From the NCBI RefSeq assembly GCF_028622115.1, contig NZ_CP097263.1:4464001-4528000 (forward strand): DNA of 64,000 nucleotides, read 5' to 3'. The notes beneath the pieces were generated by a model, which worked only from the letters and a program-made list of their open reading frames with translations, had not been told where the DNA came from and searched no databases. Position numbers and translations under genes: made by a program. Shown here piece after piece: positions 53,933-62,865 of the stretch (position 1 is its first letter; each line of letters opens with the position of its first letter). Source of the DNA: Kutzneria chonburiensis (GTDB taxonomy: Bacteria; Actinomycetota; Actinomycetes; Mycobacteriales; Pseudonocardiaceae).

Positions 53933-54802
53933 TCACAGGGCGAGCAGTTCCTCGATTGCCGCCGCCGGGCCGTTGTAGGTGAGGTGGGCGATGGCGGTCA
54001 TCGGTGCAGTGGCCTGGGCCCAGGCGTGGAGCCGATCGCCGTCGAGACCGCAGGCGGTGGCGACCCGATGGCAGCGGGCGGCGATGCCTTCCTTGCCGGC
54101 GCCGTCCAGGACGTAGTCGACGGCGTCGAAGCAGGGATCGCCGAGGCAGGCCTTGGGGTCGATGGCGATGAGGCCGCGCGACGGCCCGCCGTCGAGGGCG
54201 TTGCCGAGGTGCAGGTCGCCGTGGAGGAGAACGACCGGGGACTGGGTGTCGAGCAGGAACGCGCAGCGGTCCATGGCCCGTTGCCAAGTGGCGCAGTCGA
54301 TTCGGGCGGCGATGGTGGGGTCGGAGAGGCGGCGGCCGATGCGGGCGAAGGCTTCGTCGAGGCGGCCGCGGAGGTGCAGCGGCCAGTGCGCGGGCGGGGC
54401 GACGGAGTGCAGGGCGGCGAGTAGTTCGCCCCACTGTTGTGGCAGGGAATCCGGCGGGAGGTTCTCGGCTTCGGTGCCGGGGAGGATTTCCTCCAACGCC
54501 ATGGCGCCGGTTTCCACGTCGGCCGCCAACACTGCCGGCACCCGACCGGTGGGCTCGAAGAGGCGGAGCATCTCGGCCTGTTTGGCCAGCAATGGCTGAT
54601 CGGGGCTGAGTTTGAGCACGGCCGGCGTGCCGTCCGGCCACTGGCACCGCATGATCACGGACGAGGCCCCGCTCTCGAACAGTTCGCCAGGCGTGAATCC
54701 CCATGCGGAGGCCAGCCGCGCCGTGACGGCCGGGATCGCAGCCAGCCAATCCACGGCCTCGGGGCCGAAACGGCTGGTCAGACGGGCGGCGACGTCTTCC
54801 AT
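53933..54802 (-). CDS. Aminoglycoside/hydroxyurea phosphotransferase-like kinase
   Basis: 289-aa protein-kinase-fold phosphotransferase, closest in pattern to streptomycin 6-kinase/hydroxyurea phosphotransferase. Visible: nucleotide-binding Lys in AVLKLSPD, catalytic loop VLLHGDLHLGNAL (HGDxxxxN) and metal-binding IDPKACLGDPCFDAVDYV. ATG 54802 is preferred; 54823 is also in frame. Could be an antibiotic self-resistance or housekeeping small-molecule kinase; no aminoglycoside genes are nearby. Confidence 0.85.
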   Translation of the reverse strand: MEDVAARLTSRFGPEAVDWLAAIPAVTARLASAWGFTPGELFESGASSVIMRCQWPDGTPAVLKLSPDQPLLAKQAEMLRLFEPTGRVPAVLAADVETGAMALEEILPGTEAENLPPDSLPQQWGELLAALHSVAPPAHWPLHLRGRLDEAFARIGRRLSDPTIAARIDCATWQRAMDRCAFLLDTQSPVVLLHGDLHLGNALDGGPSRGLIAIDPKACLGDPCFDAVDYVLDGAGKEGIAARCHRVATACGLDGDRLHAWAQATAPMTAIAHLTYNGPAAAIEELLAL

Positions 54803-54857
54803 GTCCACTGGGACAGCTTGCACGTCGTGCCAATCGCTTTTCGGGATGGCGGGGAAG

Positions 54858-55979
54858 CTAAACGCCGTCCACCGGGAGGCGGCCGCGCAGTTCCATTGCG
54901 GTGCGGACGCGGGACTCGGCTAGGGAACGGGCGGCCTGGTGGGGGGTGGTGCCGGCGGAGGAAGAGGCGGAGATAACGGTCTGGGCGTTAGCTCGGAGCT
55001 TGGTGGAGATGGTGGCGTAGATGGCGGCGGGGTCGGGGCGGAACGGGGAAAGGCGGGCGTCCATGGCGTACGCGGCGGCGACGACGCCGCCGGCGTTGGC
55101 GATGAAGTCGGGGAGGACGGGGATGCCGCGGGCGGCCAAGACCTGCTGGGCCTCGACCGAAGTGGGCATGTTGGCGCCCTCGACGACGAAAGAGCACGAG
55201 AGGCGCGCGGCCAGCGAAGCGTCGATGACGTCCTGGAGGGCGCAAGGGGCCACCACGTCGGTGGGGATGAGCAGCTCGGAGCCGAGGGGAAGGTGCTCCC
55301 CGCCGGCGTAGGCGGGGACGGCGGAGTCGTCGGGAACGGCAAGAAGACGGTCGATGTCGAGACCGGAAGGGTCGTGGACGGCCCCGAGGGAGGTGGAAGC
55401 GGCGATGACGGAGGCGCCGAGCTCGACGAAACGACGGGCGGCGGCGCGGCCGACGGCGCCGAGGCCCTGGATGACGACGCGGCGGCCGGCCAGGGGGAAG
55501 ACGGCGTCGGTGGCCTCGGCGACGCCGAAGCCGGTGACGCCGAGCTGGTCATAAGGCACGCCACCGAGCTCAGCAGGGGTGCCGACGGCGGCCCCACGAG
55601 AGCGGAGCTCGTCCTGGACGATGGCGGCGTCGCGCTCGGTGAGACCCATGTCGAGACCGACGACGTACTCGGACGGGATCTCGTTGGACAGCAGGCGGAC
55701 GAAGGCCCGGAGGGCGGCTTCCTTGTCCACGGACGCCGGGTCGAAGCGGATACCGGCCTTGGCGCCGCCGAAGAACAGGTCGACGCCGGCCCACTTCCAG
55801 GTCATGACCCGAGCCAGCCGGGCGACCTCGGCGACCGACAGCGAAGGGCTCATCCGCGTCCCGCCCTTGCCCATCCCCCGGGCGGTGTTGTCGATGACCA
55901 GCACTCCCCGCATGCCGGTCCGCGAATCGGACACGCAGACGACCTTCTCGGGACCCCACTCGTCCATCAGCTCGAACAT
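54858..55979 (-). CDS. Glu/Leu/Phe/Val dehydrogenase
   Basis: 373-aa amino-acid dehydrogenase (oxidative deamination to the 2-oxo acid, NAD(P)+). ARGMGKGGTRMSP and the catalytic-lysine segment DLFFGGAKAGIRFDP are diagnostic; the Rossmann motif VVIQGLGAVGRAAARRF binds the cofactor. ATG 55979 preferred; the frame stays open upstream to 56027. Divergent from the ALDH-GCDH-E1 operon with a 134-bp gap, suggesting shared control of amino-acid catabolism. Confidence 0.88.
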   Translation of the reverse strand: MFELMDEWGPEKVVCVSDSRTGMRGVLVIDNTARGMGKGGTRMSPSLSVAEVARLARVMTWKWAGVDLFFGGAKAGIRFDPASVDKEAALRAFVRLLSNEIPSEYVVGLDMGLTERDAAIVQDELRSRGAAVGTPAELGGVPYDQLGVTGFGVAEATDAVFPLAGRRVVIQGLGAVGRAAARRFVELGASVIAASTSLGAVHDPSGLDIDRLLAVPDDSAVPAYAGGEHLPLGSELLIPTDVVAPCALQDVIDASLAARLSCSFVVEGANMPTSVEAQQVLAARGIPVLPDFIANAGGVVAAAYAMDARLSPFRPDPAAIYATISTKLRANAQTVISASSSAGTTPHQAARSLAESRVRTAMELRGRLPVDGV

Positions 55980-56113
55980 GCGCCTCACGCTAGCGACATG
56001 CAGGAGGAACAGGGCTTTGGGATCCAAGAGTAAGCACTGCTGGAGCTAGAACCAATCAGCCCGAGTCCTCACGGAGTTGGCGAAGCGACGCGCGGTTGGC
56101 CAAGGTAGAGGCC

Positions 56114-57667
56114 ATGCAGCACAAGTGCGCCTCCGTCGTCGCCGGCAACCCGCAGGCCGACGGCACCGTCCTCCTCTCCCGCAACCCGGCGAACCTCGAC
56201 GACGTGGTGGCGGAGGTGACGCTGGCCGGGCCCGACACCTTCGTTCGAGCGGCCGAAGCGGCGAAGAACGCCCAGCCGGAGTGGGCCAAGATCCCGGCGC
56301 CGGTCCGCGGCCAGGTGATCGCCCGCCTCGGCCGGCTGGTCGAGGCGAACAAGGCGGCGCTGGCCCGGCTGATCACCCGCGAGATCGGCAAGCCGCTGGC
56401 CGAGTCGCTGGGCGAGGTGCAGGAGATCGTCGACACCTGCGACTTCTTCCTCGGCGAGGGCCGCCGCCTGTACGGCCAGACGGTGCCGAGCGAGATGCCG
56501 GACAAGCAGCTGTTCACCTTCCGCGTCCCGGTCGGCGTGACGGCGATCATCACGGCGGCGAACTTCCCGGCCGCGGTGCCGTCCTGGTACCTGGTGCCGG
56601 CGCTGCTGTGCGGCAACACGGTGGTCTGGAAGCCGGCGGAGCTGTCGGCGGCGGTCGGCCAGGCGCTGGCCGAGCTGGCCTGGCGCGCGGGGGTGCCGCG
56701 CACCGTGCTGAACCTCGTTCAGGCAGACGGCAAGGCGACGTTCGAGGGGCTGGACAAGGCCCTCCAGGACGGGCTGATCGACAAGGTGGGCTTCACCGGC
56801 TCGACCGAGGTGGGCCGGCGGATCAGCGAGCTGTGCGGCCGGCACCTCCAGTCGCCGTGCCTGGAGCTGGGCGGCAAGAACCCGCTGGTGGTGATGGCCG
56901 ACGCGAACCTGGACCTGGCGGTGGAGGGTGCCCTGTTCAGCGGTTTCGGCTCGGCCGGGCAGCGTTGCACGTCGCTGGGCACGGTCTTCGTGCAGCGCGA
57001 GGTGCACGACGAGTTCCTGAGCCGGTTCACCAAGGCCGTGGAAGAAGCGATTGTCGGCGACCCGAGCCAGGGCGTCCTCTACGGACCGCTGATCGACACC
57101 CGTTACGCGGAGCGCTTCGAGGAGTACCTGACGCTGGTCCAGCCGCATCACACGGTGCACGGCTCGACCGGCACCGGCCGCATCACGGATGCCAACCCTC
57201 GCAAGGGTTTCATCGGCAACGCCGAAGACGGCATCTTCGTGCATCCGACCATTGTGGACGGTATCACCAAGGAAGACGCCCTGTACCGCAACGAGACCTT
57301 CGGCCCGCTGGTCGGCGTCGGCACGTTCGACACCTTCGACGAGGCGGTCGAACTGGCCAACGGCCACGGATACGGCCTGTCGGCGGCGATCTACACCACC
57401 AACGCCAGCAACGCGTTCCGGTTCCGCGAGCGCTGCCGGGCCGGCATGGTCAGCGTGAACAACTCGACCTCGGGCGCGGAGGCGCACCTGCCGTTCGGCG
57501 GCAACGGCCTGTCGGGCAACGGCAGTCGCCAGTCGGGCGTGTGGGTGCTGGACCAGTTCACCCGCTGGCAGTCGATGAACTGGGACTACGCCGGCAAGCT
57601 ACAGAAGGCGCAGATGGACATGGTCGAGCTGCCCGAGGCCGACCTCGCCTACCGGCTGGAGGGCTGA
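56114..57667 (+). CDS. Aldehyde dehydrogenase family protein
   Basis: 517-aa NAD(P)+ aldehyde dehydrogenase of full length. Cofactor region ITAANFPAAVPSWY, FTGSTEVG, Glu motif LELGGKNP and catalytic Cys in SAGQRCTSLG. Lysine-catabolic semialdehyde dehydrogenases have this overall layout, and the adjacent GCDH-like gene supports such a role, but the sequence alone does not prove it. ATG 56114 has AAGGTAG upstream; an in-frame TTG at 56096 is the alternative. One base before the acyl-CoA dehydrogenase ATG. Confidence 0.9.
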   Translation: MQHKCASVVAGNPQADGTVLLSRNPANLDDVVAEVTLAGPDTFVRAAEAAKNAQPEWAKIPAPVRGQVIARLGRLVEANKAALARLITREIGKPLAESLGEVQEIVDTCDFFLGEGRRLYGQTVPSEMPDKQLFTFRVPVGVTAIITAANFPAAVPSWYLVPALLCGNTVVWKPAELSAAVGQALAELAWRAGVPRTVLNLVQADGKATFEGLDKALQDGLIDKVGFTGSTEVGRRISELCGRHLQSPCLELGGKNPLVVMADANLDLAVEGALFSGFGSAGQRCTSLGTVFVQREVHDEFLSRFTKAVEEAIVGDPSQGVLYGPLIDTRYAERFEEYLTLVQPHHTVHGSTGTGRITDANPRKGFIGNAEDGIFVHPTIVDGITKEDALYRNETFGPLVGVGTFDTFDEAVELANGHGYGLSAAIYTTNASNAFRFRERCRAGMVSVNNSTSGAEAHLPFGGNGLSGNGSRQSGVWVLDQFTRWQSMNWDYAGKLQKAQMDMVELPEADLAYRLEG

Positions 57668-58825
57668 ATGGATCCCCTTGACCTGCTGGGTGTCGCCGAC
57701 GGCTTCTCCGACGAGGAACGCCTGATCCGGGACACGGTGAGGCAGTTCGTGGACGCGAAGGTCCGGCCGAACGTGGGACGCTGGTTCGCCGACGGCACGT
57801 TCCCCCGCGAGCTGGCGCCAGAACTGGGCGAGCTGGGCCTGTTCGGCATGCACCTCAACGGTTACGGCTGCGCCGGGGCCAGCGCGACGGCGTACGGCAT
57901 CGCCTGCATGGAGCTGGAAGCCGTCGACAGCGGCCTGCGCAGCTTCGTGAGCGTGCAGGGATCCCTGGCCATGACGGCGATCCACAAGTACGGCTCGGAG
58001 GAGCAGAAGCAGGCCTGGCTACCGAAGATGGCCAAGGGCGAGCTGATCGGCTGCTTCGGCTTGACCGAGCCGGACTTCGGCAGCAACCCGGCCGGCATGC
58101 GGACCACGGCGAAGCTGTCCGACGGCGAGTGGATCCTCAACGGCAGCAAGCTGTGGATCACCAACGGCGGCATCGCGGACGTCGCGGTCGTCTGGGCCCG
58201 GGCCGACGAGGGCGTCAGGGGCTTCATCGTTCCCCGTGGCACCAAGGGTTTCACCACCCGAGACATCAAGGACAAGCTGTCGCTGCGGGCCTCAGTGACC
58301 TCGGAGCTGGTCCTGGACAACGTGGCGCTGCCGGCGGACGCGGTGCTGCCGGAGAGCCGCGGCCTCAAGGCCCCACTGTCCTGTTTGAACGAAGCCAGGT
58401 TCGGCATCCTCTGGGGCGCAGTGGGTGCGGCCCGCGACTGCTACGCCACGGCCCTGGACTACGCCAAGACCCGGGTGCAGTTCGACCGCCCCATCGCCGG
58501 TTTCCAGCTGACCCAGCAGAAGCTGGTGGAAATGGCGCTGGAGTTGGAAAAGGCGTTCCTCACGGCCGTCCACATCGGACGACTCAAGGACGCCGGCAAA
58601 GCCGAGACGGCACATGTCAGCTTCGGCAAGCTGAACAACGTCCGGGCGGCACTGGAGATCGCGCGATCGGCGCGCACGATCCTGGCGGCCAGCGGCATCA
58701 CCACCGAGTACTCGGTGCTGCGGCACGCCAACAACCTCGAGTCGGTGCTGACCTACGAGGGCACCAGCGAGATCCACACGCTGGTGCTGGGCGAGGCGAT
58801 CACCGGGATCGGCGCCTACCGTTGA
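57668..58825 (+). CDS. Acyl-CoA dehydrogenase, glutaryl-CoA dehydrogenase-like
   Basis: 385-aa FAD flavoenzyme. LEAVDSGLRSFVSVQGSL and LIGCFGLTEPDFGSNP match glutaryl-CoA dehydrogenases, which oxidise and decarboxylate glutaryl-CoA to crotonyl-CoA. The C-terminal LTYEGTSEIHTLVLG has the catalytic Glu in YEGT. The glutarate-recognising residues cannot be verified fully, so a generic acyl-CoA dehydrogenase remains possible. Its stop shares TTGA with the E1 gene start. Confidence 0.87.
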   Translation: MDPLDLLGVADGFSDEERLIRDTVRQFVDAKVRPNVGRWFADGTFPRELAPELGELGLFGMHLNGYGCAGASATAYGIACMELEAVDSGLRSFVSVQGSLAMTAIHKYGSEEQKQAWLPKMAKGELIGCFGLTEPDFGSNPAGMRTTAKLSDGEWILNGSKLWITNGGIADVAVVWARADEGVRGFIVPRGTKGFTTRDIKDKLSLRASVTSELVLDNVALPADAVLPESRGLKAPLSCLNEARFGILWGAVGAARDCYATALDYAKTRVQFDRPIAGFQLTQQKLVEMALELEKAFLTAVHIGRLKDAGKAETAHVSFGKLNNVRAALEIARSARTILAASGITTEYSVLRHANNLESVLTYEGTSEIHTLVLGEAITGIGAYR

Positions 58826-60957
58826 CGGAACAGGTCGACGAGCACTTCATCGAAGCGGTGCAGGCGTTGTCGCCGGGTCGACGCCCGGCGACGAAGCTCG
58901 GGCCGGAGCTGCTGGAGCTGTTCGACGCCCAGCTGGGCAGCCGGCACATCGACCTGGCCGCGCGCGAGTTCCGGGCGCGCGGCCTGGGCTACTACACGAT
59001 CGGCTCGTCCGGGCACGAGGGCAACGCGGCGGTGGCGGCGGCGCTGCGGCCGACGGATCCGGCGCTGCTGCACTACCGTTCGGGCGCGTTCTACCTGGCG
59101 CGCATGGCCCAGCTCGGCCGCAGCGGGCTGCTGGACGTGCTGCTGGGCATGATGGCCGCCACCGATGAGCCGATCGCCGGCGGCCGACACAAGGTGTTCG
59201 GCCACCACGACGCGGCGATCATCCCGCAGACCTCGACGATCGCCTCGCACCTGCCGCGCGCGCTGGGCGTGGCGTTCGCGATCGAGCGGGCGCGCAAGCT
59301 CGGGGTGCCCTCCGCGTGGCCGGACGACGCGATCACGGTGTGCAGCTTCGGCGACGCCTCGGCCAACCACTCGACGGCCGCCGGGGCGATCAACGCGGCC
59401 GTCTACACGGCATACCAGGGCCTGCCGGTGCCGCTGCTGTTCGTCTGCGAGGACAACGGGATCGGCATCAGCGTGCCGACGCCACGCGGTTGGATCGCCA
59501 GCGCCTACGGCTCACGCGAAGGCCTGCGGTACTTCCACGCCAGCGGTTTCGACCTCGTGCAGACACGCGAGGTCGCCGTGGAGGCGGCGGAATACGTGCG
59601 CCGACACCGGAAGCCGGCGTTCCTGCACCTGTCGACCGTGCGGCTGATGGGCCACGCCGGCTCGGACGCCGAGGTCGCGTACCGCAGCGGCACGGACATC
59701 GCCGCCGGGCTGGCCAGGGATCCCCTGCTGGGCACCGCAGAAACCCTGGTCGCGGCCGGGGTTCTGACGCCGGCCGAGGTCCTCGACCGGTACGAGGCCA
59801 AACGCGCCGAGGTCCACCGGCTGGCCACCGACGCGTCCGAACGGCCGCAGCTGGACAGCGCCAAGGCGGTCATGGCCCCGCTCGCGCCCCGACGGCCGGC
59901 GCAGGTCGAAGCACGCATCGACCGGCTCACGTGGACCGAGCCGTCGACGTTCGCGCAATCGGTCAACCGGACGCTGGCCCAACTGCTCGGCCAGTACCCG
60001 AACCTGTGCGTGTTCGGCGAGGACGTGGCCCGCAAGGGCGGCGTCTACGGCGTGACGCGCGGCCTGCAGAAGCTGGCCGGCGCCGGCCGGGTGTTCGACA
60101 CGCTGCTGGACGAGCAGTCCGTTCTGGGGCTGGGCCTCGGCCTCGGTGTGTCCGGGCTGCTGCCGATCCCGGAGATCCAGTACCTGGCGTACCTGCACAA
60201 CGCGGCCGACCAGCTCCGCGGCGAGGGCGCGACCCTGCCGTTCTTCTCCAACGGCCAGTACCGCAACCCGATGGTCGTGCGGATCGCCGGCTACGCCTAC
60301 CAGAAGGGCTTCGGCGGCCATTTCCACAACGACAACGCGATCGCCGCGCTGCGGGACATCCCCGGGCTGGTGATCGCCTCACCGTCCCGGCCGGACGACG
60401 CGGCGGCCATGCTGCGCACCTGCGTCGCGGCGGCCGATGTCGACGGCACGCTGTCGGCCTTCCTGGAACCCATTGCGCTGTACCACACCCGCGACCTCCA
60501 CGAGGACGGCGACGGCGGCTGGCTGGCCCCCGCGCCGACGGAGCATGTGCCGATCGGCCGAGCCCGAACGTATGGCGACGGCACGGATCTGACCATGGTC
60601 ACGTTCGGCAACGGCGTCCGCATGAGCCTGCGGGTGGCCCGCCGGCTGGCCGCCGACGGCGTCTGCGCCCGGGTGCTGGACCTGCGCTGGCTCGCTCCAC
60701 TGCCGACCGACGACCTGCTGCGCGAGGCCGCCGCCACCGGCCGTGTGCTCGTGGTCGACGAGACCCGCCGAACGGGGGGTGTCTCGGAGACAGTTGTCAC
60801 CGCGCTGAGTGATCGCGGCTTCACCGGACTCGTCCGAAGGGTGGCCAGCGAGGACAGCTTCATCCCGCTCGGCGATGCGGCGCGCACCGTCCTGCTGTCC
60901 GAGGACACCATCCACGACGCCGCGATTTCCCTTGCGGCACAACCACTGCACAGCTGA
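58822..60957 (+). CDS. Fused E1 alpha-beta 2-oxoacid dehydrogenase (ThDP)
   Basis: 711 aa combining both E1 subunits in one chain. Residues 1-350: E1-alpha with IGSSGHEGNAAVAAAL and the ThDP motif GDASANHSTAAGAINAA...CEDNGIGIS. Residues about 365-711: E1-beta (ESVNRTLAQLL-type start, here SVNRTLAQLLGQYPNLCVFGEDVARKGGVYGVT, then transketolase C-domain VLVVDETRRTGGVSE). It would feed an E2/E3 complex that is not in the window. TTG 58822 overlapping the previous stop is the start, a coupled non-ATG initiation. Substrate perhaps 2-oxoadipate given the GCDH neighbour (inference). Confidence 0.88.
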   Translation: MTEQVDEHFIEAVQALSPGRRPATKLGPELLELFDAQLGSRHIDLAAREFRARGLGYYTIGSSGHEGNAAVAAALRPTDPALLHYRSGAFYLARMAQLGRSGLLDVLLGMMAATDEPIAGGRHKVFGHHDAAIIPQTSTIASHLPRALGVAFAIERARKLGVPSAWPDDAITVCSFGDASANHSTAAGAINAAVYTAYQGLPVPLLFVCEDNGIGISVPTPRGWIASAYGSREGLRYFHASGFDLVQTREVAVEAAEYVRRHRKPAFLHLSTVRLMGHAGSDAEVAYRSGTDIAAGLARDPLLGTAETLVAAGVLTPAEVLDRYEAKRAEVHRLATDASERPQLDSAKAVMAPLAPRRPAQVEARIDRLTWTEPSTFAQSVNRTLAQLLGQYPNLCVFGEDVARKGGVYGVTRGLQKLAGAGRVFDTLLDEQSVLGLGLGLGVSGLLPIPEIQYLAYLHNAADQLRGEGATLPFFSNGQYRNPMVVRIAGYAYQKGFGGHFHNDNAIAALRDIPGLVIASPSRPDDAAAMLRTCVAAADVDGTLSAFLEPIALYHTRDLHEDGDGGWLAPAPTEHVPIGRARTYGDGTDLTMVTFGNGVRMSLRVARRLAADGVCARVLDLRWLAPLPTDDLLREAAATGRVLVVDETRRTGGVSETVVTALSDRGFTGLVRRVASEDSFIPLGDAARTVLLSEDTIHDAAISLAAQPLHS

Positions 60958-61065
60958 CGTTCACCGTTACCACTGCCCGTGTGAGTGTCGCCACTCCGGT
61001 CCGATTGCCCCAACAGGGGGTGATGGTCGCCAACGGGGCCGTTGAGGCCTTACCATGACTCGCCG

Positions 61066-61082
61066 CGATGCGCAGCGCATCG
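61066..61082. promoter_or_regulatory. 17-bp palindrome upstream of polyamine operon
   Basis: CGATGCGC-A-GCGCATCG at 61066-61082 is a perfect 8-bp dyad around one base, 66 bp upstream of the decarboxylase start in a 191-bp gap. Position and symmetry suit an operator or a short leader hairpin. The rest of the gap shows no gene and no clear promoter. Confidence 0.45.
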
Positions 61083-61148
61083 TGACCACCCAAGCGGCGA
61101 GCGGGTCGACGCACACACTGACCCGAGAATTGGTAGGTACGTAGCGGA

Positions 61149-62366
61149 ATGGGACAGAGCCTCGCCGTCATGGCGCCGCAGCCGACAGCATCGGTCGACA
61201 CGGCGACACCTCCGCCGACAGCGGTGGAGCTGACCGGGGCGATAGCCCGTATCCGCGAGTACCTCGAGCGGGAAAAGCCCGCGACCCCGTGCCTGGTCAT
61301 CGATCTCCAGACCGTGCGTGAGCGCTACACGGAGCTGTTCGAGGCTTTCGACGGCGCGAAGCTCTACTACGCCGTCAAGGCGAATCCGGCTCGCGAGGTG
61401 GTGCGCCTGCTGGTCGAGCTGGGCGCGCACTTCGACGTGGCCAGCCCGCCGGAGATCGACCTGTGCCTGGCCGAAGGGGCCCGTCCGGAGCAGATCTCCT
61501 ACGGCAACACGATCAAGAAGCGAGCCGACATCGGCTACGCCTACGAGCGCGGCGTGCGGCTGTTCACCACGGACAGCGAGGCCGATCTCGAGGCCATCGC
61601 CGAGATGGCCCCGGGCGCGGCGGTGTTCTGCCGGATCGTGCTGGCCGACACCGGTTCGCTGACGCCGTTCGGCCACAAGTTCGGCTGTGCCCCGGAAATG
61701 GCCACCCGGCTGCTGGCCAAGGCCCCCGAGCTGGGGCTGACGCCGGCCGGGGTGTCGTTCCACGTGGGTTCGCAGCAGCTGGATCCGCGAGCCTGGGACG
61801 CGGCCGTCGAGCAGGCCGGGGAGATCACCGCCAAGCTCGCGGCCGAGGGCATCGAGCTGCGGATGCTCAACATCGGCGGTGGCCTGCCCGGCCGGTACAG
61901 CCGTCCCGCGCCGCCGCTGGCCGACTTCGCCGCGGCGATCAACGCCTCGGTGACCGAGCATTTCCCGAGCCGGCCGCAACTGGTGCTGGAACCGGGACGG
62001 TTCCTGGTCTCCGACGCCGGCCTGCTGCGCTGCGAGGTCGTGCTGGTCGCCCGCAAGTCCACTGTGGACGATAGGCGCTGGGTCTATCTCGACGTCGGCC
62101 GGTACAACGGACTGGCCGAGACCGAGAACGAATACATCACGTACCTGCTGGCAACCCCGGGTCGTGACGGCGACACGGGACCGGTCTACCTCGCGGGGCC
62201 CACCTGCGACGGTGATGACGTGCTGTACCAGCACAACATCTACCGGCTGCCGATGGGGCTGCGCGCGGGCGACCAGCTGGACTTCCTCAATACCGGGGCC
62301 TACACGGCCAGCTACTCGTCCATAGCGTTCAACGGTTTCGCGCCGCTGCCCACGCACTGCCTCTGA
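61149..62366 (+). CDS. PLP-dependent ornithine/lysine decarboxylase (fold III)
   Basis: 405-aa group IV decarboxylase that makes a diamine (putrescine or cadaverine). The PLP Lys is in KLYYAVKANP near residue 78, GSQ and IGGGLPG bind phosphate, and CDGDDVLY has the active-site Cys-Asp pair. A 40-residue N-terminal extension precedes the barrel. First gene of a decarboxylase-speD-speE operon, so ornithine is the likely substrate, giving putrescine for aminopropylation. Confidence 0.9.
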   Translation: MGQSLAVMAPQPTASVDTATPPPTAVELTGAIARIREYLEREKPATPCLVIDLQTVRERYTELFEAFDGAKLYYAVKANPAREVVRLLVELGAHFDVASPPEIDLCLAEGARPEQISYGNTIKKRADIGYAYERGVRLFTTDSEADLEAIAEMAPGAAVFCRIVLADTGSLTPFGHKFGCAPEMATRLLAKAPELGLTPAGVSFHVGSQQLDPRAWDAAVEQAGEITAKLAAEGIELRMLNIGGGLPGRYSRPAPPLADFAAAINASVTEHFPSRPQLVLEPGRFLVSDAGLLRCEVVLVARKSTVDDRRWVYLDVGRYNGLAETENEYITYLLATPGRDGDTGPVYLAGPTCDGDDVLYQHNIYRLPMGLRAGDQLDFLNTGAYTASYSSIAFNGFAPLPTHCL

Positions 62367-62440
62367 ACAGGCAAACCCCCGATTTTGTGTGCAGGCCTCG
62401 CCGGAGGTCTGTCTTCACCTGGAACAGTAGGGAGTGATAG

Positions 62441-62827
62441 ATGACCGGAGTACTGGGCTCGGTGCAGGAGACCGTCGGGTCGTTCACCGGACAGCACGTC
62501 CTCGCGGAGATGGAGGGCATCGACGCCGATCTGCTCAACGACGAGGCGTTGCTGCGCGACATCCTGACCAGGGTGCTCGACCAGGCCGGTGCGACCGTCT
62601 TGGACGTGACCTCCAAGCGGTTCGAGCCGCAGGGCGTCACCGTGCTGGCGCTGCTGTCGGAGTCGCACGCCTCGCTGCACACCTACCCAGAGATCGGGTC
62701 GGTCTTCGTCGACGTCTTCACCTGCGGCCACCGGGCCAAACCCGAGCTGGCGGTGCAGCTGCTGGCCGAGGAGCTGCGCACCGGGTACGTGCACGCGAAG
62801 ACCATCCGCCGCGGCAAGGACGACTGA
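62441..62827 (+). CDS. speD: S-adenosylmethionine decarboxylase proenzyme
   Basis: 128-aa small bacterial-type AdoMet decarboxylase. It self-cleaves in LLSESHASLHTYPE, between Glu74 and Ser75, turning Ser75 into the pyruvoyl cofactor; Cys95 in VFTCGH is the proton donor. Supplies decarboxylated SAM as aminopropyl donor. Flanked by the decarboxylase (74 bp before) and the spermidine synthase-like gene (38 bp after). Confidence 0.94.
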   Translation: MTGVLGSVQETVGSFTGQHVLAEMEGIDADLLNDEALLRDILTRVLDQAGATVLDVTSKRFEPQGVTVLALLSESHASLHTYPEIGSVFVDVFTCGHRAKPELAVQLLAEELRTGYVHAKTIRRGKDD

Positions 62828-62865
62828 CTTTCCCTTGCCTGACATGAAGATTGTGAGAAGTTGAC

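Noticed and set aside
53933-54802. Antibiotic resistance determinant as part of a biosynthetic cluster
   Set aside because: Phosphotransferase motifs are real, but no antibiotic biosynthetic genes lie nearby, so a specific resistance role is not supported.
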